From Pseudoalteromonas umbrosa (GTDB taxonomy: Bacteria; Pseudomonadota; Gammaproteobacteria; Enterobacterales; Alteromonadaceae), in the NCBI RefSeq assembly GCF_030125375.1, contig NZ_JASJUU010000008.1, positions 1 through 64,000 of the forward strand: a stretch of DNA of 64,000 bases, given 5' to 3'. The translations under genes were made by a program, and so were the position numbers. The notes under the pieces were generated by a model that saw only the letters and a list, made by a program, of their open reading frames with translations, made no database searches and was not told the DNA's origin. Positions 26,262-35,615 of this stretch are shown piece after piece (position 1 is the stretch's first letter; each line of letters starts with the position of its first letter).

Positions 26262-27566
26262 ATGACCCAGTCCGTATGGCAACAAAGATCGCTAGATCAA
26301 GTAAAAAATCGTCCCAATGATAATCGCTCAGCGTGGCAAGTAGACCGCTCTCGGATCATCCATGCAGCAGCCTTTAGGCGTCTGCAATCAAAGACCCAGA
26401 TTATGAGCATTGGCGTAAACGACTTTTACAGGACACGGCTAACACATTCATTGGAGGTATCACAGATAGGCACGGGGCTATTGCGCCACCTCAAGCTGCA
26501 AAACCCTGAATTTGAGCACTTCCCCTCAGCAAGCCTGATTGAAACCATCTGCCTTGCCCACGATATCGGTCATCCGCCTTTTGGCCATGGTGGGGAAATC
26601 GCGCTCAATTATTTAATGCGCGACTACGGCGGCTTTGAAGGTAATGCGCAAACACTGCGGATCGTCACTAAGTTAGAGCCCTATTCAAATGGCTATGGTA
26701 TGAACTTGACCAGACGTACGCTGCTCGGTTTTATAAAATATCCAGCGCACATCTCTTCATTGCAGCTTAAACCACACAGTATTAACCCGCATCAGCGCTT
26801 TATATACACGCAAAAATGGTTCCCAGCTAAGGGCATTTACGATTGCGATAAAGACGTGTTTGATTGGATATTGTCGCCTTTGTCCAACAAAGACAAAGAC
26901 CTTTTCACAACACACAACCCCATTGATGAATTTAAATCTAAGACTATCTACAAATCCCTTGATGCGGCCATCATGGAGTATGCAGACGATATTGCTTATG
27001 CAGTTCATGATTTAGAAGATGCGATTGCCACTGGCACACTCAGTGAGCGCGACTGGTATAACTATGCGATGCCTGAATTTAAACAAATTAACTCGCCTTG
27101 GCTTGAGCAGAATCTATCAAGTCTAACGCATCGTCTCTTCTCAGATGATGAACCGCTTCGAAAAGATGCCATTGGTGAGCTCGTCAACATTTTCATTGTT
27201 CACTGCGCTTTGGTACAGCACGATGCAGAGTTTGACGACCCCTTGCTCAAAAATACAGTTAAGCTCGGCGATGAATTTGAAGCCATCCTCAAGGTACTCA
27301 AACAATTTGTTTACCAAAGGCTCATTCGTGAACCGACTATGCAGCAAATTGAGTTTAGTGGTCAGAATATGTTAATTGATTTGTTCGATGCATTTTCCAG
27401 CGACCCAGTGCGTTTACTGCCTTATACAGCCCAATCTCAGTACGAGCATGCTGAAAGTGACACGGCAAAAATGCGAGTGCTTGCAGATTATTTATCTGGC
27501 ATGACTGATGAATACGCAAGACGCTGTCATGCTCGTTTATTTGGCAATAGCATGGCGAGGTTATAG
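26262..27566 (+). CDS. dGTPase-type deoxynucleotide triphosphohydrolase, possible anti-phage role
   Basis: The enzyme (434 residues) hydrolyses dNTPs, usually dGTP, to nucleoside and triphosphate. The HD-domain metal site is complete: His in RLTHSLEV, His100-Asp101 in LAHDIGHPPFGHGGE, and a distal Asp in YADDIAYAVHDLED. The N-terminal RRLQSKTQ segment is typical of Dgt proteins. This length class in gammaproteobacteria is often annotated as anti-phage deoxyguanosine triphosphatase, after work showing that such enzymes block phage by depleting dNTPs. Whether this one is defensive or housekeeping is open: it is not in an obvious defence island, though the neighbouring gene encodes an orphan peptide. 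Confidence 0.88.
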   Translation: MTQSVWQQRSLDQVKNRPNDNRSAWQVDRSRIIHAAAFRRLQSKTQIMSIGVNDFYRTRLTHSLEVSQIGTGLLRHLKLQNPEFEHFPSASLIETICLAHDIGHPPFGHGGEIALNYLMRDYGGFEGNAQTLRIVTKLEPYSNGYGMNLTRRTLLGFIKYPAHISSLQLKPHSINPHQRFIYTQKWFPAKGIYDCDKDVFDWILSPLSNKDKDLFTTHNPIDEFKSKTIYKSLDAAIMEYADDIAYAVHDLEDAIATGTLSERDWYNYAMPEFKQINSPWLEQNLSSLTHRLFSDDEPLRKDAIGELVNIFIVHCALVQHDAEFDDPLLKNTVKLGDEFEAILKVLKQFVYQRLIREPTMQQIEFSGQNMLIDLFDAFSSDPVRLLPYTAQSQYEHAESDTAKMRVLADYLSGMTDEYARRCHARLFGNSMARL

Positions 27567-27734
27567 GGTGCGTACGGTGATATTGTCGTGCTTACAAATA
27601 GAGATAATAAATAAGTATTTTTAGCGTTCAGCGCTAAACACAGCCAAATTGTATTGTCACTAATTTATAGCTTGTTCTTCACACAACGGTGTTAGCCTAA
27701 TTTTGATGTTCATAAAATCAAAAAAGGAATAACA

Positions 27735-27884
27735 ATGAAATTAAAACTACAAAAAGGTAATTTAAAGAACTTATCGAATGGTAATGTAACTTTAAACAAG
27801 CAAGCAACTAAGCAGATCAATGGCGGAATTAGATGGTACGCGACATGGGAGTGTACAACTGGTTGGCACCGTTGTGAGCCATAA
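27735..27884 (+). CDS. Double-glycine-leader peptide (putative RiPP/microcin-like precursor), 49 aa
   Basis: An ATG preceded by AAAAAAGGAATAAC opens a 49-codon ORF with all parts of a small-peptide gene. The N-terminal 31 residues form a polar, Lys/Asn/Leu-rich leader (MKLKLQKGNLKNLSN...) ending QINGG. The 18-residue remainder is IRWYATWECTTGWHRCEP, with three Trp and two Cys six residues apart. Leaders of this sort are cut after GG by C39-peptidase exporters in class II bacteriocins and several RiPP families, and similar MKL-starting GG peptides occur in marine Pseudoalteromonas. A strong terminator follows 13 bp after the stop. No modifying enzyme, exporter or immunity gene is adjacent, so maturation would rely on genes elsewhere. 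Confidence 0.72.
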   Translation: MKLKLQKGNLKNLSNGNVTLNKQATKQINGGIRWYATWECTTGWHRCEP

Positions 27885-27897
27885 ATCATCTTATAAA

Positions 27898-27926
27898 CAT
27901 GGGGTCAGCTGACCCCATGCTTTTTA
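27898..27926 (+). terminator. Terminator of the GG-leader peptide gene
   Basis: The perfect palindrome CATGGGGTCAGCTGACCCCATG is followed by CTTTTTAT, giving a strong hairpin plus T-run directly after the peptide gene. Confidence 0.92.
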
Positions 27927-28134
27927 TATCCTTTCAAAGCCTATTTCCCACTTGCTTTTAAACGAATAACATCAATCCAAATTTTCATAAAAAGTCATTT
28001 TAGTAAATACAAAATGCGAGTGCTGAACAATCAGAAATATAAAAGCATGGCTTTGCGGTTTTTGGGGCGAGATCAAAAATAGTGAGTGTGACGTTAAATG
28101 GGTGGTAACGTCTACCACCCATCAAAAAGGTCGG

Positions 28135-30525
28135 TTATTTTAGTTTATCACTGACGATTGGGTAATGATCCCAGACATTTTTATCTGCAAGTGAACGGAC
28201 TAATTTAACGTACTCTGCATGTGTCCAAGCCAGCGGTGTGGCCGAGTTTGTGCCTTCACCTAGCTGATAACCAAACGGGTTAACACCAACGCCATCCCAA
28301 ACTTGCTCTGGTAGCATCAAACCTTCGTTGGCAAAGTGCTCCATGCCGCGGACATAGGTATGTTTAATACGCGTCACAGCCTCTTTGTTTAAGCCCTTAG
28401 TCGCAGCTGCAGCCGCTATTTCATAATGGCCTTTTTCACCTGTAAAGAATGGCCATACACGTCCACGCTGTCCCGGCGTATTTTGACCGCCCTCAGCATA
28501 ATTAGTGCCTTTTACTTCATCTTCACCATAGCCATCGTTACCGTAACGACGGTAGCCTGGATAAGTATTTGGGTCACCTGCAAAGGTAAAACTGTATTTT
28601 ACACGCAAGTTTTCAGGTAACGTTTCATCTTCGTACTCTGGCAGTGTTTTCAAAATACTAGGCGCATCGGCATCCCTGACACCATAACGTACCAACTCTA
28701 AGAAACCACCATCAATGATCTGACGCTTATCAAGTCCTGTACGGCCATTGTTATCACCCAATTTTGTTGAGGTGTTTGGGTTCTCGTCTCGTGCGATACG
28801 GAAGAAGTATTCACCATCTGTATCTTGGCCTTTCAAGTTACCTTCGGTGGTGAACATGAGCTTTTCAACAGTATCATTATACTGTTTAGCAGTATCTAGA
28901 TACCTTTGCTCACCAGCTTTATCACCAGCAAGCTTGGCGATGTCACTTGCTGTCACTAGGCCCGCAATCACAGCAGCGGTTGTCGAAGGAGAATACCCGT
29001 CTTGCTCTTCCCAGCGCTCTTGTTGGGTCGCAGGTGGTGTAATTTGCGTGTCATTCCACAAAATCTTTGCCAGACCGCCATCTACTAGAAACTCTGCCGC
29101 AGGCTTGAGCATACGCTCGTACCAGTAAACTAGCTTTTCATCACTTAACACACCCGCTTGCCATAATTTCCAAGCAAGCATGATCGGCATTGCAGTTTGG
29201 TCAAGCTGAACACCTACCCACTCTAACTCACCATCAACATGTGTTTTTTGTAAAAACCAGCCAGTATCGCCTTGGTTACCCGGCGTGCCATCCATCACTT
29301 GAACTTTTTCAAGGTATTCAAATGAGGTTAGCGCGGTATCTGGGTCGCCCATCGCCATGAACGCCATAGCGACTTGATAAAAGTCACGTACCCAAACAGC
29401 TTTATATCCTGTGTGACCTTGCTCAGCAGCAACTGTGTCACCCCATGGATTAGACAATGATGCAATGAGCGCTCCGGCGTGCGTTTTATCTTCTTGTGCT
29501 TTTAACACTAATGCACTGACATTTAATAATTTACCGCTGTCAGTGGTATAGTTTGCAAGACGTTGCATAGGTTCAAGGCTGGCTAAATAATCTTCCCAGC
29601 CTATGTGTTCGCCTTGACCATTGTAATGTGCAAGGACTTTGTCATAGCCTTTATTTAGCGCAGCGGCACCTTGAGCAAAACTATCTGCTTGTGACTTGCC
29701 AAAGCTCAAAGCAAGATCAAAGGTCGCAGATCCCTTAACTTCACCAAGCTCAGCAAGCCAGTTTACATTGCCTTTTGTGTCACCTGTGCTTTGGTAAGTA
29801 CGCGTCAATGCATGATTTTTCTTAAGTTCATTCAGATTGTCACTACTACCTGTAAAACCTACCGATGCTTGCTCAAACCCTGTGCTGCTTTGTAAGGTTA
29901 AAAAGTTATCAGCTTCCCAAGCAACCAGACCTTTGTCTGTCACAGTTGCTGAGTCATTCAAGCCGTTATTATTTACATATGGGTTAACGTTCACAAACGC
30001 TTTTACACCGCTCAGCTGCGTATCCACTTTTGCTCTGACAAATAAAGTCTGACTATCAGGGTCAGTGAAAATGTGCTTTTCTAATGTAAAGCGGCCCGGC
30101 TTGTCTTTACTAACAACTTTATAAGCCAGTGACAAAGGACGACCTTGTGCATCTTTATATAGATAGTCAATAGACACATCTAACTCATCGCGCTCAGTCA
30201 CAGTAAAGTCTTTACCTGTCACCACAAACTGCATATCACGAATTTGCGCTTGGTGAATAAGACCAAACATGGTCTCAGTGATCATGCCCTTGGCAATTGA
30301 AAACCAAACTTTAGATACTTCACCTGTTTGTGCATCATTTGCATACTGGCCATTTTTATAGGCTTCATAAGATGTGCCAATGCCCGTTTTATCTGAATAA
30401 GTCCAAAACGGCTTATCGCCCGGCGCACCGGGTGCGGTCTCAATCTGCTGTGTATTCGTTGCACTACCACACCCAATAAGGCCTGCGGCAATCAGTGCCA
30501 ACGACAAACATGACAATTTTTTCAT
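28135..30525 (-). CDS. GH15 glucoamylase (glucan 1,4-alpha-glucosidase) lipoprotein
   Basis: This 796-residue enzyme releases glucose from the ends of maltodextrins. A lipobox LIGC (Cys19) places it in the envelope, probably facing the periplasm. An N-terminal beta-sandwich domain (about residues 35-290) resembles bacterial glucoamylase/glucodextranase N domains, followed by the alpha/alpha-barrel catalytic domain. Catalytic markers include VWVRDFYQ, the general-acid region RWEEQDGYSPST and the C-terminal base in PLAWTHAEYVKL. It is the last gene of the amylase-transporter-glucoamylase operon (21 bp after the MFS gene). Confidence 0.92.
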   Translation of the reverse strand: MKKLSCLSLALIAAGLIGCGSATNTQQIETAPGAPGDKPFWTYSDKTGIGTSYEAYKNGQYANDAQTGEVSKVWFSIAKGMITETMFGLIHQAQIRDMQFVVTGKDFTVTERDELDVSIDYLYKDAQGRPLSLAYKVVSKDKPGRFTLEKHIFTDPDSQTLFVRAKVDTQLSGVKAFVNVNPYVNNNGLNDSATVTDKGLVAWEADNFLTLQSSTGFEQASVGFTGSSDNLNELKKNHALTRTYQSTGDTKGNVNWLAELGEVKGSATFDLALSFGKSQADSFAQGAAALNKGYDKVLAHYNGQGEHIGWEDYLASLEPMQRLANYTTDSGKLLNVSALVLKAQEDKTHAGALIASLSNPWGDTVAAEQGHTGYKAVWVRDFYQVAMAFMAMGDPDTALTSFEYLEKVQVMDGTPGNQGDTGWFLQKTHVDGELEWVGVQLDQTAMPIMLAWKLWQAGVLSDEKLVYWYERMLKPAAEFLVDGGLAKILWNDTQITPPATQQERWEEQDGYSPSTTAAVIAGLVTASDIAKLAGDKAGEQRYLDTAKQYNDTVEKLMFTTEGNLKGQDTDGEYFFRIARDENPNTSTKLGDNNGRTGLDKRQIIDGGFLELVRYGVRDADAPSILKTLPEYEDETLPENLRVKYSFTFAGDPNTYPGYRRYGNDGYGEDEVKGTNYAEGGQNTPGQRGRVWPFFTGEKGHYEIAAAAATKGLNKEAVTRIKHTYVRGMEHFANEGLMLPEQVWDGVGVNPFGYQLGEGTNSATPLAWTHAEYVKLVRSLADKNVWDHYPIVSDKLK

Positions 30526-30546
30526 TTTTACTCCTCAGTGGCTGAT

Positions 30547-32037
30547 TTATTGCGCGCTTGTTTTCACACGTGCAACAGACAGCGCCGCTAAAATAAACGA
30601 CACACCACCAATAACTAATGCATAAATAGGTTGATTCTCGAAAACATTTCTTAAGATAAGGCCAAGTACACTGGCTGCCAGCAGTTGAGGGATAACAATA
30701 AAAAAGTTAAAAATCCCCATAAATACACCCATTTTGTGCGCTGGCACAGCATCGCTTAACATGGCATAAGGCAGAGATAAAATAGATGCCCATGCAAAGC
30801 CGATACCTATCATCGGTACCCACAGTAAACTTGGATCTGAAATAAACAAAAAGCTCAAAAGCGCACCAGCACCTAAAAGCAGATTTAAACTATGCGCCCA
30901 CTTAAGGCCAGCACGTTTAACCACAAATGGAATACATACGGCTGCTAGCGCTGCAAAACCATTGTATGCAGCGAATAGGATACCGACCCAATCAGCGCCA
31001 TCGTTATAGGCTTTAGAAGTCACATCCGTCGCGCCATAGTGAAAACTGGTTACTGCCGATGTGGTATAGATCCACATTGCAAATAAAGAGAACCAGCTGA
31101 AAAATTGCACCACCGCCAATTGCTTCATGGTTTCTGGCATAGTGAATACGTCGTAAATGACTTCGTAGAAACCACCGCTTGTACGTTGCTTGTTTTGCAG
31201 ATATCCAGCAATGAGAATGAGCGCTGAGAACGACAGCAATAGTGCACTTAACAAGTAAAGCTCTTTTTCTAGCTTCAACACGGTGACACCCGCCAAAATA
31301 AGCCCACCAATCACACCACTTACAAGTGCATACTTGGCAAACTGGATGCGTTGTTTTGGCTGTGATGATGCTTGTTTCAGCTCTGGCGATTCAAATCCGG
31401 CTAACTGCTCAGGTGTGTATTCTCTGGTTTTAAGAATGGTCCAGCCAACCGCCAAAAATAAAATCACACCACCAAAATAAAAGGCATATTTAACGGACTC
31501 AGGTATTTCCCCAGGCGCTGCCGTGTTGCTGATCCCAAACCAATTAGTCATCATCCAAGGCAATGCAGAGGCGATAATGGCACCAATACCAATGAAAAAG
31601 CTTTGCATTGCATAGCCTGTTGCGCGCTGCTTTTTATTAAGATTATCACCTACTAATGCACGAAACGGTTCCATCGTGACATTAATTGACGCATCCATGA
31701 TCCACAGCATACCGGCTGCAATCCAAAGTGTTGGCGAGTTTGGCATGATGAAAAGTGACAAAGTCGTCAGTATCGCGCCATACAAAAAGAAAGGACGACG
31801 ACGGCCAAGGCCCGTCCAAGTTCTATCACTCCAGTAACCAATTATCGGCTGTACAATCAACCCTGTGAGTGGCGCTGCCACCCATAAAATAGGAATATCA
31901 TCAACTGATGCGCCTAGCGTTTGGAAGATTCGGCTCACATTACCGTTTTGTAACGCAAAGCCAAATTGAATGCCCATAAAACCAAAGCACATATTCCAAA
32001 TTTGCCAGAAACTCAGTTGTGGTTTTTGTTTTTGCAT
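30547..32037 (-). CDS. MFS sugar transporter (SLC45/GPH-like, MalT-type maltose permease)
   Basis: The 496-residue protein has about twelve membrane helices. Its N-terminal FGFMGIQFGFALQNGNVSRIF and the loop GYWSDRTWTGLGRRRPF, with the conserved R-x-GRRRP between helices 2 and 3, identify the SLC45-like sugar permeases of marine Gammaproteobacteria. It should import maltose or maltodextrins across the inner membrane with protons or Na+. The gene starts 2 bp after the GH13 lipoprotein stop and 21 bp before the glucoamylase start (reading on the minus strand), consistent with one transcript. Confidence 0.88.
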   Translation of the reverse strand: MQKQKPQLSFWQIWNMCFGFMGIQFGFALQNGNVSRIFQTLGASVDDIPILWVAAPLTGLIVQPIIGYWSDRTWTGLGRRRPFFLYGAILTTLSLFIMPNSPTLWIAAGMLWIMDASINVTMEPFRALVGDNLNKKQRATGYAMQSFFIGIGAIIASALPWMMTNWFGISNTAAPGEIPESVKYAFYFGGVILFLAVGWTILKTREYTPEQLAGFESPELKQASSQPKQRIQFAKYALVSGVIGGLILAGVTVLKLEKELYLLSALLLSFSALILIAGYLQNKQRTSGGFYEVIYDVFTMPETMKQLAVVQFFSWFSLFAMWIYTTSAVTSFHYGATDVTSKAYNDGADWVGILFAAYNGFAALAAVCIPFVVKRAGLKWAHSLNLLLGAGALLSFLFISDPSLLWVPMIGIGFAWASILSLPYAMLSDAVPAHKMGVFMGIFNFFIVIPQLLAASVLGLILRNVFENQPIYALVIGGVSFILAALSVARVKTSAQ

Positions 32038-32039
32038 AA

Positions 32040-33875
32040 TTAATTCTCTAGCTCATACACAACACTGGCAAGCGGTGCCAAGGTGATGTTGAGTTGATTA
32101 TTTTTAATGACAAGTGTTGGATGAGACTCCAACTTATCTACGACTTTGCCTTGCCACCCCTCAGGTAATTCAATCGTAACCTGCGCGTTATCAGCATCAA
32201 AGTTACTTGCCACAATGACTTGCTGATCGCCATTATCACGTGCAAATGCCATCACTTTTTCAACTGGCTTGTTAGCACTATCTAATGTGTTTAATTGCAC
32301 CAATGCGCCATGTTGAATAGCAGGCATTGAGCTTAAGTTCATGAGCTTTTTGTAATATTGACGTAATGCCTTTTGCTCATCACTTAGCTGGCCACCGTCA
32401 AATTTGCCCTTATTCATCCAAGCCTGATGTGCAGGTACACCGATATAATCAAAAATGCTGGTGCGGCTCGGTTTACCAAAACCGGCCATCTCTGAGCCGT
32501 CTTCACCGACCGATTGACCAAAATACAGCATAGTCGGTGCTTTACTGATTAAATGGCTCACTACCATCGCCGGCTTACCTTTTTCAGCGCTGCCTGCAAA
32601 TTCAGGGCTGGCGATACGCTGCTCATCATGGTTTTCTAAAAAGTGCAGCATGTGTGGTGCAATATCTGACACGCTTAAATGTGCATCCATTACACTTTGT
32701 GCATTGCCAGTGCCTTGCATCAACAACTTCAAGCTGTCATAAAAGCCCACTTTGTCGTATAAGAAGTCCATTTTTCCTTGGTGAATATAAGGGCGGTAAA
32801 GGGTTGGGTTGTACACCTCAGCCAACAAAAAGGCGTCAGGATTTTGCATTTTGATGGAAGAGTTTAAAAAGCTCCAAAATTCAACTGGCACCATTTCAGC
32901 CATATCATAACGGAAACCGTCTACCCCTTTATCAAGCCAATATAAGGTGATGTCTCTAAACTTATACCAGCTATCTGGTAGTTCTTTATCTTGCCAAAAT
33001 GCATAGTGTGCACGGTAGTCTTGCTTTGCCATCTCAGCGGGCAGCGTTGGGAAGTCATAGCTGCCGTCAGGGCGCACGCCGTAATTCACTTTAACGGTTT
33101 CATACCAGTCATGAATATGCGGCTGCGCAGCTCGTGCGCCATTTCCCGTCCATTTCGCAGGTGACTCTGTAAATTGACCATCCGCAAGCGGGTGAGGCTT
33201 ACCACCTAGTACTTGGTAATCAGCAGATGTAGGGACTTTAAAATCCTGCCCGGTCACATAATAAAAGTTGTTATCACGGGCATAAGTCAGCGCCGTATTG
33301 TCTTGCGCACCAAAATCTTTTACCCCTTGCGGCGCACTCAAAGATTGGTAATTTCTTGCAACATGATTGGGCACGATGTCTATCACTACTTTCATGTCTG
33401 CATCATGAGTACGTTCGATCAGCGCTTCAAACTCTGCCAGACGCTTTGCAGGGTCTCGTGCTAAGTCAGGGTTAACATTGTAATAGTCTTTAATTGCATA
33501 AGGTGAACCTGCACGGCCTTTCACCACATCGGGATCATCTATACCAATGCCATATGCGCTGTAATCGGCAACTAAAGCATGATGTAGCACACCCGTATAC
33601 CAAACATGAGTCACGCCCATGGCTTTAATTTCCGATAACGCCTTTGGCGTGAAGTCTTCGAATTTACCCACGCCATTTTGTGCCAAAGTACCCCAGGGCA
33701 CATTATTAGTGTTTGTGTTGCCAAATAGTCTCGTGAATACTTGGTAAACGACAGGCTTTTGCTCTTGTTGTTCGGCTTGCTTACTTTGCTCAGCTTGTTG
33801 AGAAGACTGACATGCTGTCAGCAAAACACTGCCTGATATTAAGCTCAGTGCAAGCACCAAAGGTTTTATTGTCAT
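32040..33875 (-). CDS. GH13 alpha-amylase-family lipoprotein
   Basis: A lipoprotein signal (LTAC, about Cys22) and a Gln/Glu-rich linker precede a (beta/alpha)8 GH13 domain. The four conserved regions are present: VDIVPNHVA (I), GVDGFRYDMAE with the nucleophile Asp (II), FLLAEVYNP with the acid Glu (III), and FLENHDEQR (IV). A small C-terminal beta domain ends the 611-residue protein. It should cut starch or maltodextrins in the envelope so that the adjacent permease can import products. A MalR-type operator lies about 65 bp upstream, making it the first gene of its operon. Confidence 0.92.
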   Translation of the reverse strand: MTIKPLVLALSLISGSVLLTACQSSQQAEQSKQAEQQEQKPVVYQVFTRLFGNTNTNNVPWGTLAQNGVGKFEDFTPKALSEIKAMGVTHVWYTGVLHHALVADYSAYGIGIDDPDVVKGRAGSPYAIKDYYNVNPDLARDPAKRLAEFEALIERTHDADMKVVIDIVPNHVARNYQSLSAPQGVKDFGAQDNTALTYARDNNFYYVTGQDFKVPTSADYQVLGGKPHPLADGQFTESPAKWTGNGARAAQPHIHDWYETVKVNYGVRPDGSYDFPTLPAEMAKQDYRAHYAFWQDKELPDSWYKFRDITLYWLDKGVDGFRYDMAEMVPVEFWSFLNSSIKMQNPDAFLLAEVYNPTLYRPYIHQGKMDFLYDKVGFYDSLKLLMQGTGNAQSVMDAHLSVSDIAPHMLHFLENHDEQRIASPEFAGSAEKGKPAMVVSHLISKAPTMLYFGQSVGEDGSEMAGFGKPSRTSIFDYIGVPAHQAWMNKGKFDGGQLSDEQKALRQYYKKLMNLSSMPAIQHGALVQLNTLDSANKPVEKVMAFARDNGDQQVIVASNFDADNAQVTIELPEGWQGKVVDKLESHPTLVIKNNQLNITLAPLASVVYELEN

Positions 33876-33938
33876 TATCTTGTTGTCATATTGGTATTTT
33901 AATTGAGTCTACTGACTTGCAGCCCAGTGTTGAACCAC

Positions 33939-33954
33939 TTGCATACGTATTCAA
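33939..33954. promoter_or_regulatory. LacI-family (MalR-type) operator before the GH13 lipoprotein gene
   Basis: TTGCATACGTATTCAA is a near-palindrome (one broken pair) matching the CATACGTATG core I recall for MalR of Alteromonadales. It lies about 65 bp upstream of the amylase ATG and matches two copies at the other promoter region of this locus. Confidence 0.75.
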
Positions 33955-33980
33955 AGTCGTGATTAATTTGTTATTCATAT

Positions 33981-34013
33981 AAAAAAACGCGAAGTATGGT
34001 AGATACTTCGCGC
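33981..34013 (-). terminator. Terminator of the halogenase gene
   Basis: CGCGAAGTAT (33988-33997) pairs with ATACTTCGCG (34003-34012); the seven A residues at 33981-33987 become the T-run on the minus strand. Confidence 0.9.
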
Positions 34014-34041
34014 CATGGCAATATTGCTAAAATACACCGCA

Positions 34042-35538
34042 TTATTTTGTCATTTTATCGATAAATGCTTGGTGGCTTGGCAGCTTATTTACTGTGGTCT
34101 GTAATAACACTTTTAAGCTATCCAATAAGCTTTTTAAATGCTCGTCATCAAACTGCTCAGCCAATGGATGATAAGTCTTTGGCACCAGCCCCTGCCCAAC
34201 CATCACTTGTTGCCATGCTACGTTTTGAAATAAATCATCGGTTTTCGCGGCGAAATGGCCAGTTTCTTCAAAGAGTGCCATTTTTCTGTGTAAGCTTGGG
34301 GGGATAAACATATTTTTACACCACTGCCAAAATCGCGAATCGTCTCTTTCAGTCAGTTTATAGTGAAGGATTACGAAGTCTCTCACTTGTTCCATCTCAT
34401 TTGCAAACTCCATATTGGCGTTTTCAATGGCACTGTCCTTTATCGCATCAAATGGAAAGTGTCTGATCAAACGTAAAATAGATGTTTGGATTAAATGAAT
34501 ACTAGTTGACTCTAGCGGCTCTAAAAACCCACTCGACAAGCCTACTGCAAAGACATTACCTTGCCATTGCTTACGACGCATGCCCGTTTTGAATGTAATC
34601 AATTTAGGCTCTGCTAAAGGGCGGCTTGGCAAACTTTGTAATAACGCTTCTTTGGCATCTTGCTCAGATATAAATTTGCTTGAAAACACGTAACCATTGC
34701 CAATTCTATGTTGCAACGGTATTTGCCATTGCCATCCTGCTTCTTTTGCAATCGCGCGAGTATAAGGCTTAATCTCACCATCAAATTGTTCACTGGGCAG
34801 TGCCCACGCGCTATCACAAGGCAACCAATGTGACCAATCTTCAAATCCAACATTCATCGTTTGGTCAATTAACAGGCCTTTAAATCCACTGCAATCTAAA
34901 TATAAGTCAGCGCTATATCGCTCACCATTTGCTAAATGGACTGATGTGATATGCCCTGAGTTAGGATCTGTCTTTACCTCAGTAACTTTCCCTTCAACTC
35001 GCCTAACACCTTGACTTTGAGACTGCTTACTCAATAACTTAGCGTAAAGTCCTGCATCAAAATGATAAGCATAAGTAAGGCCTTGCAACTGTGTATTAGG
35101 GATATGCTGCAAGTGTGCAAATCGGTTTGCTTTTGCCGCTTGGGTATTTAATGAATACTCAGCCAAGCAATCCGTTAACCCCTGTTGCTTTGCTTTGAGC
35201 CAAACTTGAAAAAAGTCGCAAAAAGGAAAGCTTTTTCCCAGCTCACCAAACGCATGCATATAGCGACTATCCTGATGACCCCACCCTTCAAACTCAATAC
35301 CTAGCTTATACGTCGCTTGAGTTTGCTCCATGAATGTGCGCTCATCGAGCCCAAGTGCGGCATTAAAATTAACCATCGGCGGAATGCTGGCTTCGCCAAC
35401 GCCGACTGTGCCAATGTCATCTGACTCAATCAAGGTGATGTTAACCTGATCTTTTAGTACTCGCTTTAGCAATGACGCACTTAGCCAGCCCGCTGTGCCA
35501 CCACCGACAATTAACACATTTTGAATTCGTTCAGTCAT
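34042..35538 (-). CDS. Flavin-dependent (tryptophan halogenase family) enzyme in the maltodextrin locus
   Basis: The ATG at 35538 follows GAGGTGAGC; an in-frame GTG two codons earlier is less likely. The 498-residue protein has the FAD-binding VGGGTAGW near the N-terminus, the halogenase WQWQIP motif near residue 250, and GFLEPLESTSIHLI, which carries the catalytic Glu equivalent. TYKLGIEFEGW should carry the active-site Lys that binds hypohalous acid. Such genes commonly neighbour TonB receptors in carbohydrate loci of Xanthomonas, Caulobacter and Alteromonadales, and one (BrvH) halogenates indole. Substrate here is unknown. It is probably co-transcribed with the TonB receptor, although a terminator-like hairpin lies between them. 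Confidence 0.88.
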   Translation of the reverse strand: MTERIQNVLIVGGGTAGWLSASLLKRVLKDQVNITLIESDDIGTVGVGEASIPPMVNFNAALGLDERTFMEQTQATYKLGIEFEGWGHQDSRYMHAFGELGKSFPFCDFFQVWLKAKQQGLTDCLAEYSLNTQAAKANRFAHLQHIPNTQLQGLTYAYHFDAGLYAKLLSKQSQSQGVRRVEGKVTEVKTDPNSGHITSVHLANGERYSADLYLDCSGFKGLLIDQTMNVGFEDWSHWLPCDSAWALPSEQFDGEIKPYTRAIAKEAGWQWQIPLQHRIGNGYVFSSKFISEQDAKEALLQSLPSRPLAEPKLITFKTGMRRKQWQGNVFAVGLSSGFLEPLESTSIHLIQTSILRLIRHFPFDAIKDSAIENANMEFANEMEQVRDFVILHYKLTERDDSRFWQWCKNMFIPPSLHRKMALFEETGHFAAKTDDLFQNVAWQQVMVGQGLVPKTYHPLAEQFDDEHLKSLLDSLKVLLQTTVNKLPSHQAFIDKMTK

Positions 35539-35555
35539 GCTCACCTCTTTAGCAA

Positions 35556-35591
35556 TAAAAAAGCCTTATCGCAGTACGATAAGGCTTTTTC
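35556..35591 (-). terminator. Hairpin between TonB receptor and halogenase genes
   Basis: A 14-bp stem (AAAAAGCCTTATCG with its complement) around a short loop carries a T-run on the minus strand. It should end most receptor transcripts and let fewer reach the halogenase gene. Confidence 0.88.
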
Positions 35592-35615
35592 TATATTCTC
35601 AAGTCAATGCTCTAC

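Noticed and set aside
34042..35538. Halogenase as a tailoring enzyme of the NRPS at 1-14 kb
   Set aside because: It is 20 kb away, inside the maltodextrin locus behind the TonB receptor; proximity gives no support.
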